A DNA stretch of 64,000 nt from Clostridia bacterium (GTDB lineage Bacteria; Bacillota; Clostridia; Monoglobales; Monoglobaceae), in NCBI GenBank assembly GCA_017546205.1, contig JAFYXJ010000009.1:1-64000 (forward strand), written 5' to 3'. A program made the translations under genes and the position numbers. Positions 8,342-18,986 of the stretch are shown one piece after another. Below the pieces are notes generated by a model. It saw only the letters and a program-made list of their open reading frames with translations, was not told the origin of the DNA and ran no database searches. How positions within the stretch are numbered: the first letter of the stretch is position 1; every line of letters starts with the position of its first letter.

Positions 8342-11300
8342 ATGAAACGATCAGCCGCGATACTGCTTATCGCTACACTTTTGATTCAAATATGCTCAGG
8401 CGTAGTATTTGCGGCTGATGCCATTGTGTTTGAACTCAACACTGTTGAGGTTCAGCAAAATGCCTGCGTCCTTGCGGGAAGAGCCTTCGGGGCACATTCT
8501 GCCCTGACGGTGTCCTTGCAGTCAGCAGGAGGGGCGTTGTCAACTTCTCGAACAACCAGCGATGACAAGGGGTACTTTACAGCTACAGTACCCCTGAGCG
8601 GTTTTTCTGCATCCACCCTGACGGTTGCGGATGCAAAGGGAAACAGCCAAAGTGTAATCCTTGATTTTTCCTCGGTACAAGGTGTATTTAGTTTAAAAAA
8701 TGGTTATACCATAACATCGGTAACCTACACACCGGAGGTAACTTGGGTTCAGGGAACCCATACCGGAGAGACTGACGGTGCGGTAACCATGCGACTGATG
8801 CAGGGGGAAACCGTTGCCAAGGGTATTGCACAGGTGGTATCCGCAGAAAATAAAACTTTTACCTTAAAATTTAAGGTTGCACCCGGGGATTATATGTTAT
8901 ATCTCAGGGCAGACGGCTTAAGCCGACAGAACTGCACTTATACAGAGGGCAGTATGAGAGAACTTCTCACCCACAGGAATGATGATTTTGATGCCTTTCG
9001 GGCAAAATTCAATGGACTTGCCAATACCATTGAACTGATGATTGCAGATTGCCGTCAGGAGGGATTGGCAACTCCCTACGAGGATGCAAATCTTGCAATT
9101 ATCAGAAAATACATAAACTTAATTGAAAAGGAAGCAAATGCCGGGGATTATACCCGGATGCAGGAATACGAGTATGCTCTGACCGGCATCTACAATGAGA
9201 CGGTTGCGGCATTGGAAAAGTATTTAGAGGGAGAACGGGACCCCTTTACCGTTCACAGATATGTCACAAGTGACCTGACCTTTGACGGATTCAGTGCTGT
9301 GGCAACCGTTTCTGACGAACTGGAAACAACTCTGCAGCCAACCTTCTTTACTGGATTTATGAGTATTGATTTCGGTGCGGCTGAGCATATACCATTCCTA
9401 GAAGAAATCGGTATCAATGCAATACAGGTTGGTGGCAACACCTATGATATGATGCGTCGATATGACCCCCATATCGTAAATGGCTGGTCACTCTGGCAAA
9501 ATGGTGACAATGCGGTGACGGTTTCTGTTACCAATGAGACTGCAAATTCAGGCAGTTATGCATTAAAACTGACCAACCCCAATACTTATGTGGAAGATAC
9601 TTATAAGGAGTTCCGTCAGTTTATCCATGTGAAACCCAATACCACCTATGAGTGGGGCTTTGCGGCAAAAGGAACCGATATCCATACTTGTTGGTTCGGT
9701 CTTGACGGCAGAGTGGGAAGAGGATATCAGCATATTGATACCAACCTTGACAACTGGAAGACTTATACCCGTACTTATACCACCGGAAAAGAGCAGGAAT
9801 GGGTAGAGTATGCCTTTGCCTGCGAAGGAAAAACCGGTGCACTTTACTTAGATGATTTGTACCTGAGAGAGCAAGGAACAACCACTAACCTCCTTGCAAA
9901 CCCGGGATTTGAAGATAGAACCGAGAGAACAAAAACCTCCGGTGATTTACTGGGAGAACAATACGGATGGTATCTGGACTATGGCAGTAACCATGCCGCC
10001 AAAGTAAAATACTATCTTGAGCAGGCAGAAAAACACAACATTCTGGTAGATATTATGGTCCCCATCAATTATGTGCCAAGCATTGTCTATAATCAGGATG
10101 CAACCATGGATGATTCTGCAACCCAGTTTATGCCCTTTACCTTAGATAGCCAGGTAACCAGAGATTTCTGCAGTTTTCTGGCACAGTTTATGGCAGAGAT
10201 ATCCAAGGATTACGACTCCGTAAAATCCATCTGTCTTTCCAATGAACCATTGGTTAACGGCAGTGGCTATGATTTACAAGGCGAGGCTTCAGATCACTAT
10301 TTAGAGACATGGCGTACTTGGTTAAAGGCACGTTATAATAATTCCATCTCGCAAATGAACGCAAAATTGGGTACGAACTATGCAAGTTTTAGTCAGGTTC
10401 CGTTCCCCAGCTATAGCGAACGGACGGCATTGTATTATGAGTATATCCAATTTAATGATGGTTTGATGGATGATTTCTTTACTTGGTATGCAGATGAGGT
10501 GAAAGATTCCTATCCGGAATTGCCGATTCACATCAAACTGATGGATTATTTCCGGTATAACTTCCGCCATTATGTATGGGGAGGTACCAACTGGGAAATC
10601 CTTGAAGATTCCTTTGATATCAATGGGTGTGACGCCCATTCTTACATAGAATATCAGCAACATACTCCCCTTATTATGAAAATGGGTTGGTATGACTATA
10701 TGACATCGGTGAAAGATGCACCGGTATTTGATACCGAAAGTCATATCATGGAAGATCTTGGAACAGTTACCTACAGCGACACAATCACACGGTATTATGA
10801 ATCTGATGTGTGGAATGGTGCCATCCATGGACGAAGTACCGATATTCTCTGGCTGTTTGATGCAGATGCGTCCAGAACTGCCGTTGGCGGGTCCAATTAT
10901 GCAAGTTCCAATCTGGTACATCGGCCAACTGAGGTTGCCGCAATTGCCAGAACCAGTCTGGATTTGCAGCGGCTCTCTAAGGAGGTTACGGCACTGCAAA
11001 AAGCAGAAACAAAGTCGGCACTTCTCTATTCCAGAACTTCACTCAGTTGGGATGACGATTACATGAACAAAGTGGGTGAGGCTTATGAGGATTTGTTATT
11101 CAGTGGTCAAAAGGTAGATATGATTACGGATGAGGAACCTGAAAAAATAAGCAACTACCAACTGTTGGTGGTACCGGGTGCCAAATATGTGCCGGAAGAA
11201 ACGTTGCAAGCAATCAATAATTATTTGGAAAACGGCGGTCAGGTTCTCTTGCTGGGCAATGATTGTCTGCGTTATAATAACCATGGCAAGGCACATGCAG

Positions 11301-11893
11301 CAAGCACATTAAACAATATTTTTGCAAAAGCGGATACCCAAAGCACGGTCAAGGAAAAGGTTGAAGATCTGGCACTTTCTGATATCGTGCTCACTGATGC
11401 AAACGGAAATGCGTTGGACGGTGTGGAGTGGAGTTATGCAGAATATAACGGACAGTATCTTATCAATATTCTGAACTATGAGTTTGATGAGGCAAAAGCG
11501 TTCAGAGTATTCTGCAAGGGTAAGGAAGTCACATCCTTAAGAGAACTTCGCAAGGGCATTTCCTTGGATACCTTTGTGGCAGAACCATATCGACCGATGT
11601 TGATGGCATTTGATGCCATTTCGTTGGATTTGATTGATAGTCAAGGCAATGTAACCGAAGACAATGTAGCAACATTGAAAAAGGGAACATATCGGCTTAA
11701 TGTGTATGTAGACGGGGATGAAATCCTTGCACTGTATCAGGATGAAAGTTTGGTTAAGGCATCCATACAAAACGGAATCCTTGAGGTTCCGGAACTAACG
11801 AAGGGAAGTTGGCGTCTGATGGCGACATGTTGGGATATGGAAACCTTAGAACCCCAGACTGATGCGAAAATACTTACTTTGGAGGTAGAGTGA
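8342..11893 (+). CDS. giant exported GH42-like glycoside hydrolase with inserted binding module
   Basis: An 1183-residue exported enzyme. The signal peptide (1-24) is followed by Ig-like domains (about 25-200), a helical stretch (200-300) and a TIM barrel that begins near residue 330. After the first barrel segment a carbohydrate-binding-like beta module (about residues 380-525) is inserted, then the barrel resumes. The clan GH-A acid/base motif is ICLSNEP with Glu635, and the likely nucleophile is Glu799 in FDTESH. A trimerisation-like flavodoxin fold follows (LLVVPGAKYVPEE), as in GH42 beta-galactosidases, and a beta domain ending in CWDMETLEP. The family is assigned from motifs and domain order only; the substrate is unknown. 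Its stop overlaps the next start. Confidence 0.7.
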   Translation: MKRSAAILLIATLLIQICSGVVFAADAIVFELNTVEVQQNACVLAGRAFGAHSALTVSLQSAGGALSTSRTTSDDKGYFTATVPLSGFSASTLTVADAKGNSQSVILDFSSVQGVFSLKNGYTITSVTYTPEVTWVQGTHTGETDGAVTMRLMQGETVAKGIAQVVSAENKTFTLKFKVAPGDYMLYLRADGLSRQNCTYTEGSMRELLTHRNDDFDAFRAKFNGLANTIELMIADCRQEGLATPYEDANLAIIRKYINLIEKEANAGDYTRMQEYEYALTGIYNETVAALEKYLEGERDPFTVHRYVTSDLTFDGFSAVATVSDELETTLQPTFFTGFMSIDFGAAEHIPFLEEIGINAIQVGGNTYDMMRRYDPHIVNGWSLWQNGDNAVTVSVTNETANSGSYALKLTNPNTYVEDTYKEFRQFIHVKPNTTYEWGFAAKGTDIHTCWFGLDGRVGRGYQHIDTNLDNWKTYTRTYTTGKEQEWVEYAFACEGKTGALYLDDLYLREQGTTTNLLANPGFEDRTERTKTSGDLLGEQYGWYLDYGSNHAAKVKYYLEQAEKHNILVDIMVPINYVPSIVYNQDATMDDSATQFMPFTLDSQVTRDFCSFLAQFMAEISKDYDSVKSICLSNEPLVNGSGYDLQGEASDHYLETWRTWLKARYNNSISQMNAKLGTNYASFSQVPFPSYSERTALYYEYIQFNDGLMDDFFTWYADEVKDSYPELPIHIKLMDYFRYNFRHYVWGGTNWEILEDSFDINGCDAHSYIEYQQHTPLIMKMGWYDYMTSVKDAPVFDTESHIMEDLGTVTYSDTITRYYESDVWNGAIHGRSTDILWLFDADASRTAVGGSNYASSNLVHRPTEVAAIARTSLDLQRLSKEVTALQKAETKSALLYSRTSLSWDDDYMNKVGEAYEDLLFSGQKVDMITDEEPEKISNYQLLVVPGAKYVPEETLQAINNYLENGGQVLLLGNDCLRYNNHGKAHAASTLNNIFAKADTQSTVKEKVEDLALSDIVLTDANGNALDGVEWSYAEYNGQYLINILNYEFDEAKAFRVFCKGKEVTSLRELRKGISLDTFVAEPYRPMLMAFDAISLDLIDSQGNVTEDNVATLKKGTYRLNVYVDGDEILALYQDESLVKASIQNGILEVPELTKGSWRLMATCWDMETLEPQTDAKILTLEVE

Positions 11894-14800
11894 TGAAGAA
11901 GATGAAAAGAGTAACAGCAACCTTGTTGATTGCCATGATGGTTGGCTCTATGATGCCTGCATTTGTGGCAAACGCGGCAACGACTGATACCTCAATTGAA
12001 GGGTGGACTGCTACCGTCAACAATGCAGACGGCGGGGCATATATTGACCGCTCCGAGGGTGTACGGGGCAAGGCATCGGTGAAACTGGTGAACAAAAGCC
12101 CCAGAACAAGTCGGGAAGAATATGTTGCTTTTGCGCAAAAATTGAATGGATTGAAAAAAGGTAAAACCTACCGGCTGGAGTTTGAGGCAAAGGTACAAAA
12201 CGGCAAGACATGTGATGTCATGTTCAACTGGTCACCCAGATGGTCTTTGATTCCCATCAAAGCATCCTATGACTGGACGCCGTTTCAGTTCAGTTATACA
12301 CCCACGGCAGACGGCAGTGCGGACTTGAGATTCATTCTGGATAACAAGACCGATGCCCTCTGGATTGATAATATCAAGGTGTATGACACAGCGGAGCCCA
12401 ATGTAAATCTTTTGAAAAACGGAAATTTTGAAGATGTAGTCGGCGGACCTACCGAAGCGGACGAAAAAGAAGCCGCAGTTGAGACATTGGCATCTCCAAA
12501 CTATTTCCCGGTACGGGGTACCATGACCGTGGACGGCGATGTCAGCGATTGGGGTGGTATTGAGGGCAGAAAACTTGCTCAGGTCAATAAGTTCATTGCC
12601 AATGCACCCGTTACAACCTCCGGTACTGTCAAATATGCTTATGATGATGAAAAGTTGTATCTTCTGTTTGAGATCATTGACCCCACCCATGTAGCCGATG
12701 AGGAATCTTTCTACAAAGGTGACAGTATGCAGTTTTCTACTGCAGCCAAAAAGGGAGACAGCGGAAACGAGAAAAATGTAGCCCTTTGGTCTGACAGTAT
12801 CTATAAAAACAAAGAGACTTTTGATATTGCGATTACCCGTGAGGGTACCAAGACCATTTATGAGGCATCTATGTTATGGAGCGAGGATTTTGGCGGTGAG
12901 GTTCCTGATGAAATGCTGTTTAATGCTGTTGTCAACAACAATGACGGCAGCGGAAGAGCATACTGTATCGAACTGACCGATGGTATTTCTTCCAGTAAAA
13001 ACACCAGTATGTTTAACTGGATGTATTTCAAGAAACCGGTAGGAGATTTGGAATACTGCGTAGAAATTCCGGATTCTGTGGTTTTGGGTGACGATGCCAG
13101 CATGGTTGTGCATTTGAGCAATCCGGGAGTTGGCAACGCATCTGCCGAAATTGTTTCCCAAGTATTTGGTTACAAACAAACGGTAACGCTTGCCGGCGGT
13201 CAGGAAAAGAAGTATGCTATTCCTTTTCCCAAAGATAAGGCAGGCGACGTTGTGGTGGATATGACCATCACCTCCGGCGGAGAAACCATAACCAAGGAGA
13301 AGAAGGTTAATATTCTCTATAATTTAGAGGCATATCAGGTTTTGAAACAAACTCTGAACGGATATGCAGAGGAATTGAGAAACCTGATTTATAAGTGTCA
13401 GCAGAAAGGCATGAATCCGGTTTATGAGGTTGCCCTTCATTCTATCATTGTCAAACAGATTGAAACCATGGAGGATGAGGTTTCCTGGAACCAAAAGCAT
13501 GGCTGGAGTCTGTTCCGTTTTGCAGAATATGAAAAACAGTTGACCGAACTGTATGAGGAGGCAAAAGCCGACCTTACGGCATATCTGAAAGGGGAAAAGA
13601 AACCGTTGACCATTCCCCAGTATGTGACAAGTGATATTACCATGGATGGGGTCAGCATGATTGCCGAAACCTTTGACGGAACTAAGACCGAGGAAAGGCC
13701 AACCTTCTTTGTAGGCAGTATGTGTATCGACTATTCCAATCTGGAACAGATGGAGTTTCTGTCTACCATAGGGTTTAATACAGTGCAGTTGGCAAACAAC
13801 CCCTTTAAGTTTATGGTTGGATTTGATCCTCACATCATACAGGATTGGTCCAAGTGGCAGTACGGCAATGCCAATGTAACCTTTACAATCACCGATGAGG
13901 CAGCGGCTGTCGGTAAAAAATCCTTAAAGATTACCAACACCGATGTGTATAAGAATGACAACTATAAGGAACTTCGTCAGTATGTGCCGGCAAAGCCCAA
14001 CACCACCTATGAATGGGGATTTAAGTCCAAGGGTAAAAACATGGATTGGTGCTGGTTTGGTATGGACGGCAGAGTGGGAAGAGGGTATCAATATGTACAG
14101 CCCTCTGAGGATTGGAAGAATAACGATTTCACCTATACCACCGGCGACAATCAGTATTTTATTGAATATGCTTTTGCCTGCGAGGGCAAAACGGATGAAC
14201 TTTTCTTAGATGATTTGTACATTCGTGAAAAAGGAACCACCGTCAACCTTTTGGAAAATGCAAGTTTTGAGGATGACAGCGTACCGGAAAAAACTGATAT
14301 CGATCAAGAGATGGCAGAAAAATATGGTTGGTATGTTGATTACGGCAGCTTGGAATTAAAACGTGCAAGAAAGTTTATGGAAGAGGCGGAACGATACAAC
14401 ATTGCAGTAGATTTGCTGATAGGTATTGACCATGCGCCCAGACTTTTCCTGAATGTGGATGAGAATCTGGAAAAGTCCAAAACACAGTTTTTAGGATATA
14501 CCATCCAGCGTCAGGCAGCACGGGATTACGTAGTGTGGCAGGCGGCGGCAATGCTCAATATTGCAAAGGATTATACCTCGGTTAAGAGTATATGCCTCTC
14601 CAATGAGCCTACGGTAAACTCCTACAACAGTGACTATTATCTGCCCCTTTTCCAAGGATATTTGAACGAACTGTACGGAGGAGATATTGCGGTGCTGAAT
14701 CGCAATTACGGCACAGAGTATGCAAGTTTTGAGGAAGTTCCCCTTCCGGCGGGACAGATAGAGGAGACCTCTCTCTATTACGACTGGCGTCAGTTTAACG

Positions 14801-15969
14801 ATGGCCTTTTGTATGACTTTTTTGATGAATATTCTAAGAGAGTCAGAGCCCAGTATCCGCAGTTTGACTATCATGCCAAGGTGATGAACTACTTCCGGTA
14901 TGACTATGACCACCATCTGAAGGGCGGTTCCAATTACGAATGGCTGGCAGAACTCTTTGACTATAACGGCTGTGATGCCCATTCCTATCTGACCGATCAG
15001 GGAAAGACGCCGATGCCCTTAAAAATGGGATGGTATGACTTTATGACGTCGGTGAAAGATGCACCGGTTTTGGATACTGAGACCCATATTGTCCACGATG
15101 GACAGACCACAACCTATGAGGATATCCGACCCAAGTATTTTGAATCGGATGTATGGAACGGTGCCATCCACGGCAGAACCAATATCATTCTTTGGAATAT
15201 TGACAGCATGGGACCGAAAGCAACCTACAACTGGAGTACATATGTGGAATCTAATTTGTTGCTTCGTCCTAAGACTCTTGCCAAAATTTCTGATGTTGTG
15301 ATGGATTTGAACCGGCTTGCCTATGAGGTAACCGCCCTCCAGAAGGCAGAGCATAAGACGGGTCTGCTCTATTCCAGAACCAACCTGACACGGAACAAGA
15401 AGTACATGACCATGGTTGGCGATGTCTATAAACAACTTTTGTTCAGCGGACAGAAGGTAACCATGATTACCGATACGGAACCTGAAAAGATGAATGACTA
15501 TCAGCTTTTGGTAGTTCCTGAGGTGAAGTATGTTACCAACGATGTTTTGATGGCGGTGAAAAACTACATTGAAAAGGGTGGTAAGGTACTGCTTGTGGGC
15601 GATGATTGCTTCAAGTACAACGAATATGGTCTTTTGAATGATACAGAAGTTGTGGAATATATCTATGCCAACGTTGATCGACAGAGTTCTGTCTATGACA
15701 AAGTGGTGGAACTGGGACTTTCTGATGTAGTGCTGAAAGATGCAGAAACCGGCAAGCCCATTTCCGGCGTAGAATACAGTTATACAGAGTATAACGGTAA
15801 GATTCTGGTAAATCTTCTTAACTATGATTTTGACAATTCATATACTTTTCATGTATACTATCAGGGTAAAGAAGTTACAGAATTTACAGAGCTTCGGGGT
15901 ATGGAAAAAGTAAGCGGAACGGTAACAGTGAAACCTTACCAACCCATCTTACTGCAATTTGAAAAATAA
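11893..15969 (+). CDS. giant exported GH42-like glycoside hydrolase, paralogue with extra CBM modules
   Basis: A 1358-residue exported enzyme, a clear paralogue of the preceding one over its last 850 residues. The start ATG overlaps the previous TGA by one base and GGAGGT lies upstream. After the signal peptide come a CBM4/9-like module (about 35-175), a CBM9-type domain (about 195-390, with the DGDVSDWGG start) and an Ig-like and helical part. The TIM barrel again carries an inserted binding-like module. Glu905 in ICLSNEP is the likely acid/base and Glu1063 in LDTETH the likely nucleophile. The C-terminal half has the same flavodoxin-like fold. Two tandem paralogues imply related but different substrates or linkages. 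Confidence 0.72.
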   Translation: MKKMKRVTATLLIAMMVGSMMPAFVANAATTDTSIEGWTATVNNADGGAYIDRSEGVRGKASVKLVNKSPRTSREEYVAFAQKLNGLKKGKTYRLEFEAKVQNGKTCDVMFNWSPRWSLIPIKASYDWTPFQFSYTPTADGSADLRFILDNKTDALWIDNIKVYDTAEPNVNLLKNGNFEDVVGGPTEADEKEAAVETLASPNYFPVRGTMTVDGDVSDWGGIEGRKLAQVNKFIANAPVTTSGTVKYAYDDEKLYLLFEIIDPTHVADEESFYKGDSMQFSTAAKKGDSGNEKNVALWSDSIYKNKETFDIAITREGTKTIYEASMLWSEDFGGEVPDEMLFNAVVNNNDGSGRAYCIELTDGISSSKNTSMFNWMYFKKPVGDLEYCVEIPDSVVLGDDASMVVHLSNPGVGNASAEIVSQVFGYKQTVTLAGGQEKKYAIPFPKDKAGDVVVDMTITSGGETITKEKKVNILYNLEAYQVLKQTLNGYAEELRNLIYKCQQKGMNPVYEVALHSIIVKQIETMEDEVSWNQKHGWSLFRFAEYEKQLTELYEEAKADLTAYLKGEKKPLTIPQYVTSDITMDGVSMIAETFDGTKTEERPTFFVGSMCIDYSNLEQMEFLSTIGFNTVQLANNPFKFMVGFDPHIIQDWSKWQYGNANVTFTITDEAAAVGKKSLKITNTDVYKNDNYKELRQYVPAKPNTTYEWGFKSKGKNMDWCWFGMDGRVGRGYQYVQPSEDWKNNDFTYTTGDNQYFIEYAFACEGKTDELFLDDLYIREKGTTVNLLENASFEDDSVPEKTDIDQEMAEKYGWYVDYGSLELKRARKFMEEAERYNIAVDLLIGIDHAPRLFLNVDENLEKSKTQFLGYTIQRQAARDYVVWQAAAMLNIAKDYTSVKSICLSNEPTVNSYNSDYYLPLFQGYLNELYGGDIAVLNRNYGTEYASFEEVPLPAGQIEETSLYYDWRQFNDGLLYDFFDEYSKRVRAQYPQFDYHAKVMNYFRYDYDHHLKGGSNYEWLAELFDYNGCDAHSYLTDQGKTPMPLKMGWYDFMTSVKDAPVLDTETHIVHDGQTTTYEDIRPKYFESDVWNGAIHGRTNIILWNIDSMGPKATYNWSTYVESNLLLRPKTLAKISDVVMDLNRLAYEVTALQKAEHKTGLLYSRTNLTRNKKYMTMVGDVYKQLLFSGQKVTMITDTEPEKMNDYQLLVVPEVKYVTNDVLMAVKNYIEKGGKVLLVGDDCFKYNEYGLLNDTEVVEYIYANVDRQSSVYDKVVELGLSDVVLKDAETGKPISGVEYSYTEYNGKILVNLLNYDFDNSYTFHVYYQGKEVTEFTELRGMEKVSGTVTVKPYQPILLQFEK

Positions 15970-15973
15970 ACAC

Positions 15974-16000
15974 AGGCGAAGCACAACATGTGCTTCGCCT
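15974..16000 (+). promoter_or_regulatory. intercistronic hairpin before the mannosidase
   Basis: A perfect 12-bp stem (15974-15985 with 15989-16000) around a 3-base loop, with no T tract after it. It could protect the upstream message or act as a partial terminator or processing site rather than end transcription. Confidence 0.5.
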
Positions 16001-16026
16001 ATAGACATAATATAGGAGAATGATGT

Positions 16027-18972
16027 ATGGCGTATAATTTTAGAAGCCAAATGGAGGCAATTGAAGCCACAATTCCACGACTTTATCACAAAATTTATCA
16101 GAAAATTGGCGATGTGAATCTGGTTGCCTATTGGAGCAAAGAGCCCTTACCCTTTGCCGAGAGGGAATCCGGAAAACGGATGGAACTGAAAAAAGGAGAT
16201 TTCTGGGGCGGACTATGGGATTGTGCATGGTTTCATATTACCGGCACTGTGCCGGAATCTGCCAAAGGGAAAAAAGTTGTACTTTATCTGGATATCAATG
16301 GTGAGATGGGTATCTACGATACAAACGGAAAACCTTTGCAAGGATTGAGTACCGGTACCGCATTGAATGTACCCAAGGATTATGGCTGTTTTTTCCTCCG
16401 GAAACGGATTTGCGATATTACAGAGTCGGCAAAAGGCGGAGAAAAGATTGACCTTTGGGGTGATGCCGGATGTAATCATATTACGGGCATCGGTCCTCAA
16501 AACCGCCCGGAACTTGGGAAAATTACGCATACGGAAATTGCGATTTGCAGAGATAATGTAAAGGAACTGTTTTATGATGCGTTGGTACTTTTCGATTTGT
16601 TAAAGGTACTTCCCGAAGACAGTGCAAGATATCATCGTATCCGGCAAAGCTTGTTTGAGGCAGTCAGTCAACTCTACGATTACAGCGACGATGAGATTGC
16701 CAAATCGTTGGCAATTCTGAAACCTGAACTCGAAAAACGATGCGGGGATACGGATTTGCATGTAACTGCAATCGGACATTCCCACATTGACTTGACCTGG
16801 CTCTGGCCTATTCGGGAAACCAAGCGGAAAGGTGTCAGAACCTTTGCCAATGCCCTTTATTACATGAACAAGTATCCGGATTATATGTTTGGTGCAAGCC
16901 AACCTCAACTTTACCAATGGGTCAAGGAAAAGGAACCGGAACTTTATGAAAAAGTCAAGGAAAAGGTAAAAGAGGGGCGTTGGGAGACGCAGGGTGCCAT
17001 GTGGTGTGAACCGGATGCCAATATTACCGGCGGGGAATCCTTTGTTCGTCAGATTCTTTACGGAAAGCGTTTTTTCCGTCAGGAATTCAACCAGGATATG
17101 AAGATGGTATGGCTTCCCGATGTATTCGGATACAGTGCGGCGCTCCCGCAGATTATGAAAAAGAGCGGGGTGCCTTATTTCCTCACCATCAAACTGGGGT
17201 GGGGAAACCGACATAACAAACATCCTCATAACACCTTTATCTGGCGCGGACTTGACGGCAGTGAGGTGCTTGCCCACATGCCTCCGGAAAATGAGTACAA
17301 TTCTATGGCGATGCCTGCAAGTCTTCATAAAATCGAATGGGAGTATAAAGATAAGTCCGTTTGCGATGAAGCAATGCTCCTGTTTGGCATCGGTGACGGT
17401 GGCGGCGGTGCCGGAGAGATGCAACATGAGGCGCTCAAGCGGGAGAAAAATCTTTCCGGCCTCTATCCGGTGAAACAGGGCAGAGCCGTGGATTTCTTTG
17501 ACCGGATTGCCAAAAATCAAGAAAGTTATGCAACCTTCAATGGAGAGTTGTACTTTGAAATGCATCAGGGCACCTACACAACGCAGGCAAGAAATAAATG
17601 GTATAACCGCAAGATGGAAAAGGCACTCCGCGAGGCAGAGTTTGCATTGGTTGCAACCGGAAGTACATATCCCAAAGAAAAATTGGAAGAAATCTGGAAA
17701 GAGGTGCTTCTCTACCAGTTCCACGATATCCTGCCCGGTTCTTCAGTGAAGCGTGTATATGATGAGTGTATTCCCAGATATGAAACCATGTATCAGGAGA
17801 CACAAGCATTGGTACAGGATGCTTATGGCAAAGGGGATTATGTCATTAACTCTCTTTCATGGGACAGATGCGGATGGGAAAAGATTGATAACAAGTGGTA
17901 TCATTTAGCTGTTCCTGCTATGGGAAGTGCAAAACTGGAAGACGGTATTGCAAGCAAAGAAGTTTCGGTCAACGATTGCAGTGTATTGGAAAATGATGCG
18001 GTGAAAGTGATTTTTGATACGGATGGGGCAATTCTTTCTGTTTATGATAAATGCGCAGAAAAGGAAGTGCTGAAGGAAAAATCCAATATATTCTCCGTTT
18101 ATCTTGATAACGGCGATGCGTGGGACATGAACGAACATTATCGGCTGCGGACGTCTAAACAGTTTGCATTGGTGCAGAGTGAAGCCTTTGCAGACGGACC
18201 TCAAAAGGGAATTCGTCAGGAGTATAGATTTGGATCCAGCAAACTGTGGCAAACCATTTCTATTCTTGACGGAAGTCCAAAGGTGACATTTGAAACCAAG
18301 GTGGATTGGCAAGAGAGCGAGAAGATGCTTCGTACCGCATTTTACACCACAGTCGTCACCAATGAGGTAACCTGTGATATGCAGTATGGTTGTATCAAAC
18401 GTCCTACCCACAACAATACAAGTTGGGATGTTGCCAAATTTGAAATCTGTGCCCATAAGTACGCAGACTTGTCTGATACTAACTATGGTGTGGCACTGAT
18501 GAACGACTGTAAGTACGGCTATTGTGTGAAAGATGGCATGCTGGACTTGAACCTGCTGAGAAGTGCCAAGTATCCGTCCGAGGAAAGCACACCCTTCCGT
18601 ACTGATACCGGTATGCATCAGTTTACTTACGCCCTCTATCCCCATACAGGAAATGTAAAAGAGAGCGATGTGCTTCAAAAGAGTTATGAACTGAATCAGC
18701 CGCTTAAGACAGGTAGAGAAGTGGAGCAGTTGTTTACCATTTCCAATCCGGACATTATCGTGGAATCCGTGAAAAAGGCTGAGGATAGTGACAGTATCAT
18801 TGTTCGTATGTATGAGACCAAGGGTGGATGTGCAGAGACCGCAATTAACTTTACGAAACCGGTAAAATCTGCATATTTGGTTGACATGATGGAAGAAAAT
18901 GAAAAAGAAATAGACCTAAGCAATATCAAATTCCATGGATTTGAGATTGTGACGGTCAAAGTAAATGTATAA
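16027..18972 (+). CDS. GH38 alpha-mannosidase
   Basis: A 981-residue enzyme of glycoside hydrolase family 38, which removes alpha-linked mannose with a zinc-dependent retaining mechanism. The zinc-site motif GHSHIDLTWLWP is near residue 250, the nucleophile motif VWLPDVFGY near 360, and FHDILPGSS, with another metal-binding His, near 565. An N-terminal beta domain precedes the catalytic barrel and beta-sandwich domains follow, as usual for the family. No signal peptide is visible, so it should act in the cytoplasm on imported oligosaccharides. AGGAG lies 9 bases before the ATG. It sits between the exported GH42-like enzymes and the sugar-binding lipoprotein, which supports a mannose-containing substrate for the locus. 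Confidence 0.9.
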   Translation: MAYNFRSQMEAIEATIPRLYHKIYQKIGDVNLVAYWSKEPLPFAERESGKRMELKKGDFWGGLWDCAWFHITGTVPESAKGKKVVLYLDINGEMGIYDTNGKPLQGLSTGTALNVPKDYGCFFLRKRICDITESAKGGEKIDLWGDAGCNHITGIGPQNRPELGKITHTEIAICRDNVKELFYDALVLFDLLKVLPEDSARYHRIRQSLFEAVSQLYDYSDDEIAKSLAILKPELEKRCGDTDLHVTAIGHSHIDLTWLWPIRETKRKGVRTFANALYYMNKYPDYMFGASQPQLYQWVKEKEPELYEKVKEKVKEGRWETQGAMWCEPDANITGGESFVRQILYGKRFFRQEFNQDMKMVWLPDVFGYSAALPQIMKKSGVPYFLTIKLGWGNRHNKHPHNTFIWRGLDGSEVLAHMPPENEYNSMAMPASLHKIEWEYKDKSVCDEAMLLFGIGDGGGGAGEMQHEALKREKNLSGLYPVKQGRAVDFFDRIAKNQESYATFNGELYFEMHQGTYTTQARNKWYNRKMEKALREAEFALVATGSTYPKEKLEEIWKEVLLYQFHDILPGSSVKRVYDECIPRYETMYQETQALVQDAYGKGDYVINSLSWDRCGWEKIDNKWYHLAVPAMGSAKLEDGIASKEVSVNDCSVLENDAVKVIFDTDGAILSVYDKCAEKEVLKEKSNIFSVYLDNGDAWDMNEHYRLRTSKQFALVQSEAFADGPQKGIRQEYRFGSSKLWQTISILDGSPKVTFETKVDWQESEKMLRTAFYTTVVTNEVTCDMQYGCIKRPTHNNTSWDVAKFEICAHKYADLSDTNYGVALMNDCKYGYCVKDGMLDLNLLRSAKYPSEESTPFRTDTGMHQFTYALYPHTGNVKESDVLQKSYELNQPLKTGREVEQLFTISNPDIIVESVKKAEDSDSIIVRMYETKGGCAETAINFTKPVKSAYLVDMMEENEKEIDLSNIKFHGFEIVTVKVNV

Positions 18973-18986
18973 AGGAGAGAGAAAAA

